A stretch of DNA of 64,000 nt from Stromatinia cepivora (GCA_014898415.1 RCTD01000005.1:186001-250000), one strand, 5' to 3'; positions 38,040-50,359 are shown, counted from the first letter of the stretch. A program made the numbers and translations. Notes: generated from the letters alone by a model not told the origin.

Positions 38040-38400
38040 AAATATAACGTCACCCTTATCGATTTCATTCAATTTGATTGATTTGATCAATTTAATCGAT
38101 TAACTTGATCGATTTCGGAATTAATTATATTAATCATTTATTATTATTATATTATAATTCAATCTCCTTCCCTTTTCTATTGAAACTTTTTCTTTTCAAA
38201 AATTCCTTAAATCAAAAAGAATACGAATCAATATTAATTTAACTAATTGATAAACAATTTGATCGATTTAATCAATTCATTTGTCATTTTGGTCAATTTG
38301 ATCGATTAATTTAGTCAATTTGATCAATTTCCAGTAAATTGACCAAATCAATCAAAATGATCAATCTAATTGATTTAGAACTTATAAATCTTCACAAAAC
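38040..38400. repeat. Low-complexity TTGATCAATT-rich stretch in 3' region of Gypsy E
   Basis: Many near-copies of TTTGATCAATTT and TTGATCGATTT in both orientations lie between the end of pol and the polypurine tract. It is non-coding and able to fold back on itself. D's equivalent is outside the window. Confidence 0.6.
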
Positions 38401-38461
38401 TTAATTTCCGATGAAATAGCAATAAAACAAAGGAATGAAACACTCGAGAACGAGCTTTTCC

Positions 38462-38475
38462 AAGGGGGGGAGTAG
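38462..38475 (+). other. Polypurine tract of Gypsy E
   Basis: AAGGGGGGGAGTAG abuts the start of the 3' LTR at 38476. Confidence 0.75.
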
Positions 38476-38648
38476 TATCACAAATCATGAACCACAGGAA
38501 ACTAATCACATGATACCTCTTATCTTCCATATCAATTAATAAACTAATCATCCATGTATATATATTACGATTTATACGATTTAATATAATAGAATAATAA
38601 CCCTAATAACATATGTACATAGTCCCACAACTCACGAATAGGTATTTG

Positions 38649-38814
38649 TGTTAACTTTTGGTGCAGGAAATAATAGTATTGTTGATTATATAGATTGAAC
38701 TAAAGATCTATAATTCTAATAGGAATAGAATTAAAGTTATCCCTAAATATAATCTGTACACTATTATAATCTTATAACCTCAATTCTAATCCTATAATGA
38801 TTTCATTTCCAATA
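38649..38814 (-). repeat. 3' LTR of Copia C
   Basis: 166 bp; clean outer start TGTTAACTTTTGGTGCAGG, mutated inner end CCAATA. Confidence 0.94.
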
Positions 38815-41800
38815 TTCTCTTATTGAGGATATCCTATTCGATCCTTCTAAACTATTAATCCTAATATTTTCTTGAATTTTTCGAAAGCAATCCTTGTACA
38901 AAGTTTTATCATTCTATTAGCAATTATATTATATATATTGATATAATTAATAGCGATTTTTTCCTTTTCTATCAAATTTCTGATGAAATGATAATTGATA
39001 TTTATATATTTGAATCGTTTATATAAATATAGATTCTTGATTAAAATTAAAGCGTTTTAATTATTATCAAGTATTTGAATTGTATCTTTATTCTTTCCAA
39101 TATAATTTGATCTGAATAGATCTTTAAGTATTTATACAATTCATCTTCTTTATTTGATAAACATTATTATTGTAATATATTCTAATTCTGTATTAAAGAT
39201 AATTATAAACATTTATTTCTTGTTAGTCTATAATATAAGATTTTTATAGAATATTACAATTCCTTTTGAAATACTTTTTTGATTATATTTATCATTAATC
39301 TAATCTATATCTATATATATCTTTATTATATTATCAAATATATTATATTCTTTGCAGATATCAGATTATACTTTTTTTGATCCGAATTATAACTTTTATT
39401 TGATTATTGATTATAGATATTGTATTAGATTCTTCAAAGCTATAATATAATATTTTATTGATTTTATTATAAATTGTGAAAATCTTTCAATTGAGAATAC
39501 TATATTTAATCGAGTATATATTATTGAATAAATTATACTTCCTATTCGTTATTAATATTTATTCATATCTATTAATTCATTGTTATCGATTACTAGCCAG
39601 AAATAGATATAATCCATTATTAACAATTTCTTAACTTGATGTTATCTATATATAATATTATATTTGATTAATATAACATTAAAATATTCTTCTTAATCTA
39701 TAATTAATATATACACTTTTCTATCACAAATAATTCTAACACTTAGAATCTTATTAATCTCCCTTAGATTCTTGATATTAAAACAGACTAATAGCTTTTC
39801 ATCGAACTAAATGATTTGCGATGATATATACAATACAATAACGATATTATCGATATATACCAATAATATTATATCACGGTTTTTGGATGTATATAAATAT
39901 AAATCTACTAAATTTTATATAAAATCTATACTTAAAAGCTCTTTCTTCAATAATAAACTTTAATCCCTTTTAGTTTGCTTCAAACCATATAGACTTCGTA
40001 GGACTTATAATATATATCCCTTTTTGACTTTAATATCTTAAAATAATTCGAAATAGATCTCTTCCTTCAAATATAATTCGGTAAAGGCGTTTTTGATATC
40101 GAAATATGAATATTCCAAATTTTCTTTTATAATGATAATTAAGAATAATCTGAATATATTTAGTCTTATTATTAATACAAACATTTCGTTATAATCCTTT
40201 TTTAATATTTAATTGAACTTTCGAATCACTAATTTTGTTTTGAATCATTCTACTTTGTTATTCTTGATCTTAACTATAAATACCTATTTCGTCGAAACCA
40301 AATTACTTTCTTTAAGGAATATATATTCTTCCTAAATATCATTTTGAATTAAAGATATAATTTCCTTTTAAATAGTTTTCTTTTATTTTTCAAAATATTC
40401 TCGATCCGATATTGTTTTCTTATAAATTCTTGATATTTTGATTCTCAGAACTTTTTTAACCGAATATACTATATCTTCTATATTATCTATATCTATCAAC
40501 GAAATTATAAAATCTGAAATAATCTTGTCTTTAATATAAAAATCTATTTTGTAAATAATTAGAATTGTAATCATAATATATTCTACATTTTCTTGAATTT
40601 TGGCCTATATAGATATTACAATCAATACCTTTATAATCTTACTTTTTCATTCTTTTTTAGGATCTTATTCTATATCTTTTTTCTATTTTCATATTAGATT
40701 TTTTAGGGATTCGTTTTTAAGGTCTATTTCATTCTTTTGTTTGATCTCAAATGATTATAGATTTACTTTGCTTTTTGATCCTATTAAAATAAATTTATCA
40801 ATAAAATTTAAAACGATCTTAAATTTTGCTTTCGATACAGATTCAGAGTTTGCAAAAATTGATTCTTAAATTGGACCCTTTAAAATGATGAATTCAATAT
40901 CTGAAATATCCTTGAAAAAAGATTCTTGATTTGTTTTCTGAATATTATCATCTTTATCTTTATCGTATATTGATATTGATATATCTAATTTATCTGGTTT
41001 CAATTCGACAATTAGGATATTTAATATAATTATTGAACTCAATATAATATCTACTAAAAAGAACGCTTAAAACAGAAATAATATAGATATCATATTTAGT
41101 ATTGAGGATAGAGAAAATGCCTTATTTACTATCAGTCTATTATAAAGTTTCCGATCTAATTTTATATTCTTTATTCCTTGTAAATCTGATTCACAATTTC
41201 TTAATTTAAGATCCAAATCTCCTTTTTGATGAGATTCATTTATAATTACTTTATTTAATCGAAATATATAATCTAATTCTGAAAAATATATTTTGATATA
41301 TTTATTTGTAACTTTTGAATACTCTAAGAATACATCAATTCTCAAAGTATCCCGCAACTTATCGTATTTCTATTCTTTCAGAATAATCTTGAAATTGATA
41401 TAAGTATAACATTTGCTCCCCTAAACTTTATATATCTCTATATCTAATATTATACCTATAAAAGCTTTTATAAAAAATCGATTTATTCCGTTCATATTAG
41501 CATTAATACTAATACAATTCCTAATATAAATATTATACTTTACAACTTTATTTCAAAATTCTAATAATAATCCAGTTTCTTTTAGTATTACTTTTATATT
41601 TGTTTCTATAATCCTTATATTCCGTTCTGCAAATTTATTTTGATATAAAAAGATAATTATTATAATTTCGGATTATATACCTAATAATTATTCATAAATA
41701 ACTTATAGGAATTCCGGTATATTATTAATCTTAATTATAATGATTTTTTCTTTAATAATTAATTCTATCTTCTTTTTTCAAGTTTTCAATATTTAAATTA

Positions 41801-43129
41801 TATTATTTTTTTATTTAAATAATATAATCCAATTTACTTTTATATAATTATCAATAATCAATATAAAATAACGATTCCTTTGAATCGATTTTGGGAATAA
41901 TCCTATAATATCGAAATATATAAATTCGAATCTCTTTGATTTGTATAGATTCAATTGCTTCGGAATATAATTGATCATTTTGATAAATATATATACTTTG
42001 CAGATATCTAATTCAATTGGGACTTTTATTAATTTAATTATATTGAATACCTTATATAGATTCTTAATCTTATCTGGATCTAAATGATTGAATCTTCAAT
42101 ATTATAATAGATATCTTTCTTTCTTCTTGAATATTAATTCGTTATCAATATCTTTGATATTATCGATTATCTTTAAAGAAAAGCTTTTTTCCTGATCATT
42201 TTGATATATATTAAAATAGAAAACTATATCCTTATATCCTTTAATCATATATGAAACCATATATATTCCATTTTGTATTCTAACACGGATGACTTTCTTA
42301 TTGTCCTTTTTGAAATATATATAATGAAAATTGAATTCCCCTTACAATTCTGTTTCGCAGATCTTTTTTTTAATAGCAAATTTACTCTTAATCCTGATAT
42401 ATATTATATATTTGAAAATAGCATCTTAGAATCATCTTTGTATACTATATCCATTAAACCCTAATAACAATAATACATCATTCCCCCATCAACCTTTATC
42501 CTTCATTTAACAATAAATTCTATTAATCTAAATAATAAAGATTAATCAAATATATATAAAAAAGCATTTATATTGATATACTATTTATTAAAGAAAACCT
42601 TACTAATGATTTCCTTTATCAAATTATAATCTTTCTTTATTATATCTTTAATATCGGAATCTGATTCAAAGATATTATTAATAAAATATATTTGATCTTT
42701 CTTATTAAAATAAATCTTCTTCGAATTCAATAATCCCTTTCTCTTTTAATGATAAAGATAATTGTAAAGGAGTTTGCTGATTCACATTAAATATAGATAA
42801 TCTCGTATATAATGATCTTCCCTTTGATACAGATTACAAATATTGTTTAGGATTTCGAAATCTGATTCTTAATGTCGAAAAATATACCTAGATTTTTTTA
42901 TAATTTATACTAACTCTGATCCATCTTTAAAACAAAATTCCTTAATTTATAAATACTTGATTTTATCGTTGATATTAAAATTAATTTGGATATCCAATAT
43001 ATTCATTATTCTTTGATAATCAATTAAAAAATTACATATTAAAACCAAGAATAAAACAATATCTTGATATATTGATTAACAATTTTTATTTACAGCTTTT
43101 AGTTTCCTTTTATACTTTTTCAATTTGTT

Positions 43130-43366
43130 CTAAATTTCGATAATAATTATATCGGGATGGGTATTGGATTGGAATTTGAAGTTCTGGATTATCGTTATAT
43201 ATATATTGATTATAATTATATTGATTCTGGTATATTTTGATTTAAAATATCTCCAGAATATATATACTATTAAATATTCATCAGTAAGGGTTTCATCATT
43301 ATCATTAAGTATTATATAAATATACGATAACATATTCGCTTCATTCTTTAAGTATTCCGATTTCAA
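43130..43366 (-). pseudogene. Copia C gag remnant
   Basis: A minus-strand stretch of about 78 codons (S-E-Y-L-K-N-E-A-N-M-L-S-Y...W-R-Y-F-K-S-K-Y-T-R-I-N...I-Q-N-F-K-F-Q-S-N) is the longest open piece of gag in the three copies of this Copia family. It lies 0.6 kb inside the 5' LTR. The homologues are cited under A and B. Confidence 0.65.
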
Positions 43367-43964
43367 TTCGATATTATAATATATACGACTATTGATCTTA
43401 TAAACAAATACTATATTGGATTCTGTAATCTATATATATTCGTTTAATATTTAATCAATTATATAAAACTATCCTTTCCCTTTCAATTGTATTTTCGTTT
43501 ATTTAAACTATTATTCATAATTATTTTGATCAAACTTCGAAGAGTTATTTAATTCCAATATTATAAAGATTTTTTATTATTTGATAGGTATCAAAGATAA
43601 TCTTCAGATTTTTAAAATGATTTTAAAAAAAATAATATATAACAAATAAATTCAAAATAATAAAGAAATATAAAAATAAAACAATAAAAGAATTTATAAG
43701 ATTATATTATAATATATTTTCTTATAGCTATACAAACTTGCTCTTTGCTTTTACTATAATTCTGTATCAGTATTATACAAATTGTTCTTTGTTTTGGCCT
43801 ATAATATTGTGAGTTATAAACTATATTATTGTATTTCAATTTTATTTTAATAGTATTATATAAAAACTCTGATTTTCATTTTATTTCATTTCTATTAGTT
43901 ATATTAATCCTTTTTCGATTTGCTTTATTTTTTAATCGCTACTATATAACCGGATCTTATAATC

Positions 43965-44130
43965 TATTAACTTTTGATACAGAAAGTAATAATATTGTTG
44001 ACTATATAGATTGAATTAAAGATCTATAATTCTAGTAGGAGTAGAATTGAGATTATCCCTAAATATGGTTTGTGCATCATTGTGGTCTCATGACCTCAAT
44101 TCTAATCCTATGATGGCCTCATTTCCAACA
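43965..44130 (-). repeat. 5' LTR of Copia C
   Basis: 166 bp; inner start TATTAACTTTTGATACAG is mutated, outer end GGCCTCATTTCCAACA is clean. Confidence 0.94.
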
Positions 44131-44244
44131 ATTTGTATATATATATCTAATCGCTCCTTACGAACCATAATTCTTCAGTTGTAGATTCTAAAGAACATAA
44201 TTGACCCTGTTTATTCAGCTTTACTACGGCTTTTGTGCGTCACA

Positions 44245-45600
44245 ATTTATAATTCAGCAAACAAATTAATATTTGATATTAAATATCATAATTATTTTGT
44301 AATCAATTATACAAATAACTTTATATATTAGGGATATTATTTAAACCTATATACAAACAATATCCAATTTGATACAATTATTCTATATTCAATCATTCAA
44401 GGAAATGGAATTCCTGAAAGGAATATTATTACAAATGATCAAATCATTATATAATATATCAGAGACTAGAAATCATTGATTCAGTATTTACTATAATCAC
44501 TATCTTATTGCACTTCAAATAATCCAATCAATCTATGATTTTTGTTTAATATATACTAAACAAAAAAACAAAGCATTTGGATTAATAGGATTTCAAATAA
44601 ATAATACAATCATTATAATTAACAAAGTATTCGTAAATAAAAAACAAAAAGAATTCGAAAATACAAAGTTTCTTATAAAAGATCAAGAAACCTTATCATC
44701 CGAAAACCCTCTCAAATTCAACAAAACTATTATTATTCAAACAAACAACAATTCTATTTATATCAATCAGAAAAAACAATATACAAATCTACAATTCGTC
44801 AAAACATAATCAATCGATATTTATAATACAAAAAGCAAAATTCGAAAAAGCACAATTTCAAAAGATCAATATATTGTTCAATATATAAAAGAAACTTATA
44901 TCTTAATAATATATTAATCAAAAACATTATTCGCTTTTTTTTATTGCTTAAATTATCAACCCCAAAAAGGAAGATATGAAATTGATAAATAAAACAATCC
45001 AATAATAAATAAACAATTCAACCAAGAAACTGAAATTTGTATTATTCAATCTCGATTCGCTGAAACTAATAGTATTTATAAATGTATCATTCATTAACAA
45101 TCAAAACTTATCCTTACAAATCGAATATATCATTATATTAATAAATAAAAACAATAAAGCAAATCTAATTCACTAATCATTTATCAAATATAAAAGAATT
45201 ATTAGAAATATATTAGCATCGAAACTTTACAATATAACCTTAAAATTCAATATTAATATAACATTTAAAAATACTATCGAAGATATATTACAAAAACAAA
45301 AAGTATTATTAATTATATATACAGATTCGAAATCGCTTTACAATTGCTTTACAAAATTAGATTCAATTCGAAAGAAAAAACTAATAATTGATTTAATAGT
45401 TTTACAATAATTATATAAATAAAAAAAGATAATAGAAATCAAATAAATTAATAAAGAATCTAACCCTACTAATACAATAACGAAAACAAAATTATATCAA
45501 ATTCTTAGAGATCTTATAAAAAGCAATATAATCAAGATTAAGATTACAGAATAAATAAAAAGATTAAAATATAATAAAGAGAAAATAATATAAATACAAA
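44245..45600 (+). pseudogene. Copia F reverse transcriptase and RNase H (degraded)
   Basis: This is the continuation of the RT begun at 29820. Readable blocks include F-Q-I-N-N-T-I (44591-44611), where the catalytic Asp-Asp became Asn-Asn. At about 45300-45480 the RNase H end reads I-I-Y-T-D-S-K-S-L-Y-N-C-F-T-K-L, then I-N-K-E-S-N-P-T-N, then T-K-T-K. T-D-S-K-S-L-Y and the A-D-x-x-T-K block (here T-N..T-K) are typical of one large fungal Copia clade. Stops are mostly TAA/TAG made from CAA/CAG/TGG. Confidence 0.85.
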
Positions 45601-45790
45601 AACCAAAAAACGAATACAAAATAAAAGCTATTACAGATATATATTCAATTATCGAATATATAATTATTTCATATATAGATTAATTCGAATAAAAGAATAA
45701 AACAAAAGCTAGAATTGAAAAGAATACTTATTTATCGGGTATATATATTCTTAGAGTATACAATATTTCGACTTTAAAAGAAGTTGCCAA

Positions 45791-46016
45791 TATCGGAATA
45801 TGAATTATATATATAATAAAAATAATAAAGATAATAAAGATAATAAGGATTATATACACATTAATACTCGCATTAATACCTCGGTATACATCATTATATA
45901 GTTTTTCACCCTCTATAAATTCTAGCTCTCTAAACAAAATCAAAATGTATCAAAAACCATAGAGTTCCATATATTCGTTGATAAGCTTCACTTCCCCGTA
46001 TACAGTTATCCCGACA
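45791..46016 (+). repeat. 3' LTR of Copia F
   Basis: 226 bp, aligning with the solo LTR at 46901-47114. The 12-bp length difference lies in a short (G)GTAAGGAT-type repeat near the 5' end. It begins TATCGG (inner, mutated) and ends CCCGACA (outer, clean). Confidence 0.85.
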
Positions 46017-46371
46017 AATATCATAAAATTATTTACTATAATAATAAAAGATTTAGTTATATTTAGTTTAGGAATGATCGAATATATAAATAAGATAATA
46101 TTGAAGTCAGAATTATATATATATTGAATTTTGAATTTTTATTTATTTGCTTTTTCGAAGAATTCTTTAAAGAATATCTTCGTATAATTTTTAATGAAAT
46201 TCTAAATTATTCTATAATTATAAATAAAATCAATTTAAATCGAATCTTATAAAATCATTTTATATAATAAAAAGAAATAACAATTAATAATATTTAATCC
46301 AAATAATGAGAAAATTCTATATACTTTTATTTCATCCTATTCTATTATAAATCATTCTAATAAGTTAAATA
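46017..46371. other. AT-rich spacer between Copia F and pogo element I
   Basis: About 355 bp of strongly AT-rich DNA without a readable frame, a terminal repeat or a match to the other elements that I can see. It could be old host DNA or the remains of an older element. Confidence 0.5.
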
Positions 46372-46900
46372 CCCCACTTTCGGACTACCCTCTGTTTTAG
46401 GCCATCTTAAAAAATCATTCTATTTTAAATAACCTCCTTTATTCAATCTTTAATAATTCAATAACCATTTAATCAATCGATTTAAAATTTGAATGTATTA
46501 TTATTTACAATATACCGAATATTTACATTAAAGATAATATTATTATAATCTTTGATATAATTATAAATGAATTAATTATATATCAGATTAATTCGGAATA
46601 TAATATTCCTTATATTACATTTCAAAATCGAATAAATATTTATTTATCTTATGAAAAAAATATACAAAATATGCAAAAGATAATTTTAGTTCAAAAGAAA
46701 ACATTATTAAATCAAATATTAATATAGAAATCATTAGATATTAGTTTTATTTATCAACAAATAAAAAAAATGAATAAAAATCTCTTCAAAATCAAAAAAG
46801 ATAATTCTTTACTTGAAAAACGATAAATATAGAATTTTTTGAAAAAGAACTCTGAAATTAAAACCAAAAAACAATATCGAATCGATTCTATATATATTTC

Positions 46901-47114
46901 TGTCGGAATATGAATCACGTGCATGGTAAGGATGGTAAGGATAGTAAGTATCACGTGCCCACTAGTGTTCGCACTAGTACCTCGGCACGCACCATTATAT
47001 AGCACTTCACCTTCTATAGATTCTAACTCTTCAGGCAAATCAAAACGTATTAACTATAAGAGTATTATACGTTCGTTGATAAGCTTCACTTCCCCATATA
47101 CAGTTGTCCCGACA
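46901..47114. repeat. Solo LTR of the Copia F family, inside pogo element I
   Basis: 214 bp starting TGTCGGAATATGAATCACGT and ending GTTGTCCCGACA, with a perfect ATTTC duplication (46896-46900 and 47115-47119). It is markedly more GC-rich and less mutated than the F LTR at 45791-46016. It represents LTR-LTR recombination after insertion. Confidence 0.92.
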
Positions 47115-47699
47115 ATTTCAAATATTACTAATGAAATTATTAACAAATAATTTGAAAAGCTCGATGTTACGAACCTCAATTACGAAACGAAGGCTAGCCG
47201 AAAACGGGCCGAATTGTATGCTAGTTTGAAGAGTTTTTATTGATATATAACCGATTTCCCTACATCGTGCATGACCCCACATCTTGCACGCCCCTTATAT
47301 TCCTATTACGATCACTTCAAAATTCGATATTAATTATAAATTATAAGATATAAAATTATAATTCTTTTTGAACAATAAAGAGATATAATGTTATCCTATA
47401 GAATTAAAAAACCTTTACATTTTCAATTTCAACGAAACCTTGATACATTGTCCAATCTTTGAATATAATACCCCCTCTTCTTCTTTCATTACTGATTTAT
47501 CAATCTTTATAATATCATAATCTTTTATAGCTTTTTGGGATACTAGATTTATAATGAAAAAACGTTTTTGAATCATTTATATTTTTTTAATAAAAAATAT
47601 TAATGATTTCCGAATTCTTTTCATCCTTTCTTTGGTATCATATATAATTTAACGATCGATTTTCTTTTGTACTATTCTCTCTTTAATCGCTTTATTTTT

Positions 47700-48850
47700 T
47701 TATTTCTTTTCAACTTTCTTTTTGGCTTTCTCTTGTTTTTTAACTTTCTTCTTTTGTTTAACAATTAGTATTTTTATCGATTGATAAATTCTAACTCTTT
47801 TGATTTGTGAGGGGGAATATAAAAAAGTATTTTCGTTTTCCTTCTTTATTAGGTTTAAATATTTAGAATAGATTCTTTTCTTCCTTTCGATTTTCAAAAC
47901 TTTTTTTAGATCTTTTACTTTATACAATTGAATATTAATATTAGTTGTATATATAAATGCAGCTTTAAAAAGCTTCTGAATGATATCGGGATTTTGTTTA
48001 AAGTGAAATTCTAATTTAAGGTAACGAAGAGTTTTAGTTATATATAACATCTTTATTTTATTCTCTGTGAATTGTATCGATATAAGTGGTATAGAAGCTT
48101 ATTCTGGTTTGATATTGCGAATAGTAATGTTTTTATTTATAAAATAAATACCGGCTTTTTCAAAAGATTTCAGGATATTATGAATAATAGTAAATTGAAT
48201 TCAAACAATTTTAAATATCATCCAAAAGTTATATTTCGATATTCCAATGATATCTTTGCTTTTGTATATTAGATTATTGAGTTCTATATTATAATTCATC
48301 GAAAGAGGAAGGAAATAGTCTATATCAAGAGGTTGAAGTTGATATATAAAATGGGGGGGGAGAATTAATAAAATGATCTTTAATTTATTGTATTTCGATA
48401 TAAATTCTATATTTATATGATTAGAATAACTATCTATAATCAATAAACGATATTTTTTCCCTGCTTTTGAATAATTATAGTATTGAAAGATCTTATTAAG
48501 TTAGATAAGGCTGAATACATTCGATAATTATCCATTATTTGAAACTCCGAAATAAATTTGATCCTTCATTTTTATCTCATCAATCTATATATCTTGTAGA
48601 TCTCTAAATTCCCCTTTATAAATTAGAATAAATGAAATAACCGTACCATCGGCATATATATATACTAAAAAAGTGATAAACTCTTTCGATCCATTCTATC
48701 TAGCTTTTATAACTTTATTACGATCATATGTATTAATATTCATTATCCTTTTTATAATCCTCTTTAGATCAATTATAAAGCTTTTCTTATTCCAATTATA
48801 TATATTCTTGAATAATATATTGTATTTTGTGATTACTTTTATCAACTAAA
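47700..48850 (-). pseudogene. Pogo-type transposase of element K (degraded)
   Basis: The minus stretch 48443-48201 reads M-I-I-D-S-Y-S-N-H-I-N, then I-I-L-L-I-L-P-P-H...Q-L-Q-P-L-D. This is the second catalytic Asp block and the 'L-P-P-H-x-x-x-x-L-Q-P-L-D' block of DDE_1 (pogo/Fot1/jerky) transposases. Upstream (48720-48560) the 'F-I-T...A-D-G-T-V' region is visible. Downstream, 48050-47700, is an open 116-codon C-terminal piece with a basic coiled, Lys-rich tail. The N-terminal DNA-binding part is cut by the solo Copia LTR. Internal stops show that it is inactive. Confidence 0.85.
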
Positions 48851-49129
48851 TGAAAAAAAGAGGGATATTAGTATAACTCTTTTAAATAATAAAATTCAAC
48901 AACAATACAAAATAATTTAAACCAGATTATAAAAATATTCAAATACAGCAATATTATCAATTTTCATATACAAATTATCAATATATTAAAAATACCGATT
49001 TTGAAAATGTGTTTTATATCTTTTTACGAAATTTGTTGTTCAGTTCTTCTCTAAAAAGCAGTTTATAATCTCTTCCACAAGATTTTTGATTATACGATTT
49101 ATAAAAAGTATAAATCTTTATATCAATTT

Positions 49130-49295
49130 TGTTAACTTTTGGTGCAGGAAGTAGTAGTATTGTTGACTATGTAGGTTGAACTAAGGATCTATTATTCTAG
49201 TAGGAGTAGAATTGAGGTTATTCCCAAATATGGTCTGTGCACCATTGTGATCACGTGACCTCAATTCTAATCCTATGATGGCCTCATTTCCAACA
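49130..49295. repeat. Solo LTR of Copia A/B/C family, inside pogo element K
   Basis: 166 bp with a perfect AATTT duplication (49125-49129 and 49296-49300). It is the least mutated copy of this LTR in the window and can serve as a near-ancestral reference for the family. Confidence 0.95.
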
Positions 49296-49872
49296 AATTT
49301 GTTAATTTGATCGATTAAAGCTTTTTTTTGTTTTTTTGAAAAAGATTAATGAGTTTTAGTATATACGATACTATAGGAAATGGTTTTGCCTTTATAATGC
49401 CAAGAAAGCGTTGAACGATTGATTTTGAAGAAATTTACTATTTGAATATATTTAGGATACTTTTCCTCTTTAATTTGAATTAATACGAGTTCTATATAAG
49501 CCTTTGAAGATATATCGTCGCTATATCCGTCTATAATGGTTGATATTTTATAAAATTAAAAGTGCGTGCAAGATATGGGGTCGTGTACGATATAGGGAAA
49601 TCGGTTATAGAGAATTCTTCAATATAATTGAAGGGAAATAATGAAAAGTTTTGATTCTAAAATCAAATCTATTGTTATTTGAATATTAATCGATTTTTTG
49701 TTATGATTTTTATAATTCTTTTCATTTATCTTTGAGAGCAATTTGTTGATTAATTTGGGAATAATTTCATTTTTTCATTTATAAAAACCTTTGAATCTTA
49801 TTGAAAGATTTTCGAAAGGAAATCATCGAATTAAGTTTAGAAAACAAACTTTTAAGATTCTTTGAAATTTAT

Positions 49873-50034
49873 CTTCGAAATTTATTTTCAAAATATATAC
49901 GAATTAGATCTCGAAATGAACCTTCGAAAACCCTTCGGAATATTATCGAAAACCTTCGAAATTTACCTTCAAAATATATACGAATTTGGTTTCGAAATAA
50001 ACCTTCGAAAACCCTTCGGAATATTATCGAAAAC
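49873..50034 (+). repeat. Two 81-bp tandem units in element J
   Basis: Units start at 49873 and 49954 (CTTCGAAATTTA...) and differ mostly by transitions. They contain frequent TTCGAA palindromes. The period is a multiple of three, and an open plus frame (49801-50052) runs through both. Confidence 0.8.
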
Positions 50035-50284
50035 CTACCAAAAATATTATAAAAAACCTTCGAATCAAGAAAATCAAGAAAAAGGAATTGAAAAGATTTA
50101 TTCAAAAAATATAAATATAATATACAAACCAAACTTTATTCTATTTTACAAAATTCGAAAGCGAATTCTTAAATTATATAAATCATTCAAATAAAAGAAT
50201 AAAAAAACGAAAAGTATATAAAGAATTTTCAGGATTCCATTGGAAAACTAAAGAATTTTGAATATAAAAGTTGTTGAAAAGTTT

Positions 50285-50359
50285 GAAGATATTGAAGTTG
50301 AAGATATTAAAGTTGAAGATATTGAAATTGAAGATATTGAAATTGAAGATATTGAAGTT
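50285..50359 (+). repeat. 15-bp tandem repeat in element J
   Basis: Five units of GAAGATATTGAAGTT or close variants, coding an acidic E-D-I-E-V/I repeat in the plus frame 50258-50458. Confidence 0.8.

Larger units (their letters stand above)
38649..44130 (-). mobile_element. Copia element C, complete with LTRs, inserted in the 3' LTR of Gypsy E
   Basis: 166-bp LTRs (38649-38814 and 43965-44130) and a perfect ATTTG duplication (38644-38648 and 44131-44135). Length is 5482 bp, almost the same as B, and it aligns with B over its whole length. Minus-strand order: gag (43366-43130 readable), protease/pre-integrase (about 42460-42270), integrase, RT, RNase H (about 39060-38860). It is more degraded than B; the RT active site reads Y-I-D-N (39857-39843). 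Confidence 0.95.
30028..44244 (+). mobile_element. Gypsy element E (chromodomain type), complete with LTRs
   Basis: The 5' LTR is 30028-30309 (282 bp). The 3' LTR is 38476-38648 continued at 44136-44244, split by Copia C. The perfect TSD ATTTA lies at 30023-30027 and 44245-44249. Removing Copia C leaves 8.7 kb, including the gag-only copy 2 (1.7 kb). Plus-strand order is gag (30900-31500), protease region, RT (34880-35500), RNase H (about 35700-36100), integrase (36400-37100), and integrase tail plus chromodomain-like end (37310-37760). A G-rich polypurine tract precedes the 3' LTR. It is the same family as D in the opposite orientation. All frames are broken. Confidence 0.94.
29251..46016 (+). 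mobile_element. Copia element F (outermost host), interrupted by Gypsy D and Gypsy E
   Basis: Visible F sequence is 29251-30027 and 44245-46016. Removing E (TSD ATTTA at 30023-30027 and 44245-44249) joins them in one RT reading direction on the plus strand. RT starts near 29820 (R-K-K-E-I-N-D-L-I...F-E-I) and continues after 44245. RNase H is at about 45040-45560, and the 3' LTR at 45791-46016. The left part of F lies beyond Gypsy D, outside the window. The family is the fungal Copia type whose RNase H reads I-Y-T-D-S-K-S-L-Y. RT active-site codons at 44600-44605 are AAT AAT (Asn-Asn). Confidence 0.82.
47250..49605 (-). mobile_element. Pogo/Fot1-type DNA transposon K, inserted in the left LTR of J
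   Basis: TIRs of about 40 bp start ACCGATTTCCCTA at both ends (47250 on, and the complement ending at 49605), inside TA duplications (47248-47249 and 49606-49607). Without the solo LTR inside it (49130-49295) it is about 2.19 kb. It encodes a degraded DDE transposase on the minus strand. Its TIR resembles that of element L. Confidence 0.93.

Noticed and set aside
45791..47114. A 1.3-kb TRIM made of the two F-type LTRs
   Set aside because: The right copy has its own perfect ATTTC duplication, so it is a separate solo LTR; the left one is the 3' LTR of Copia F.
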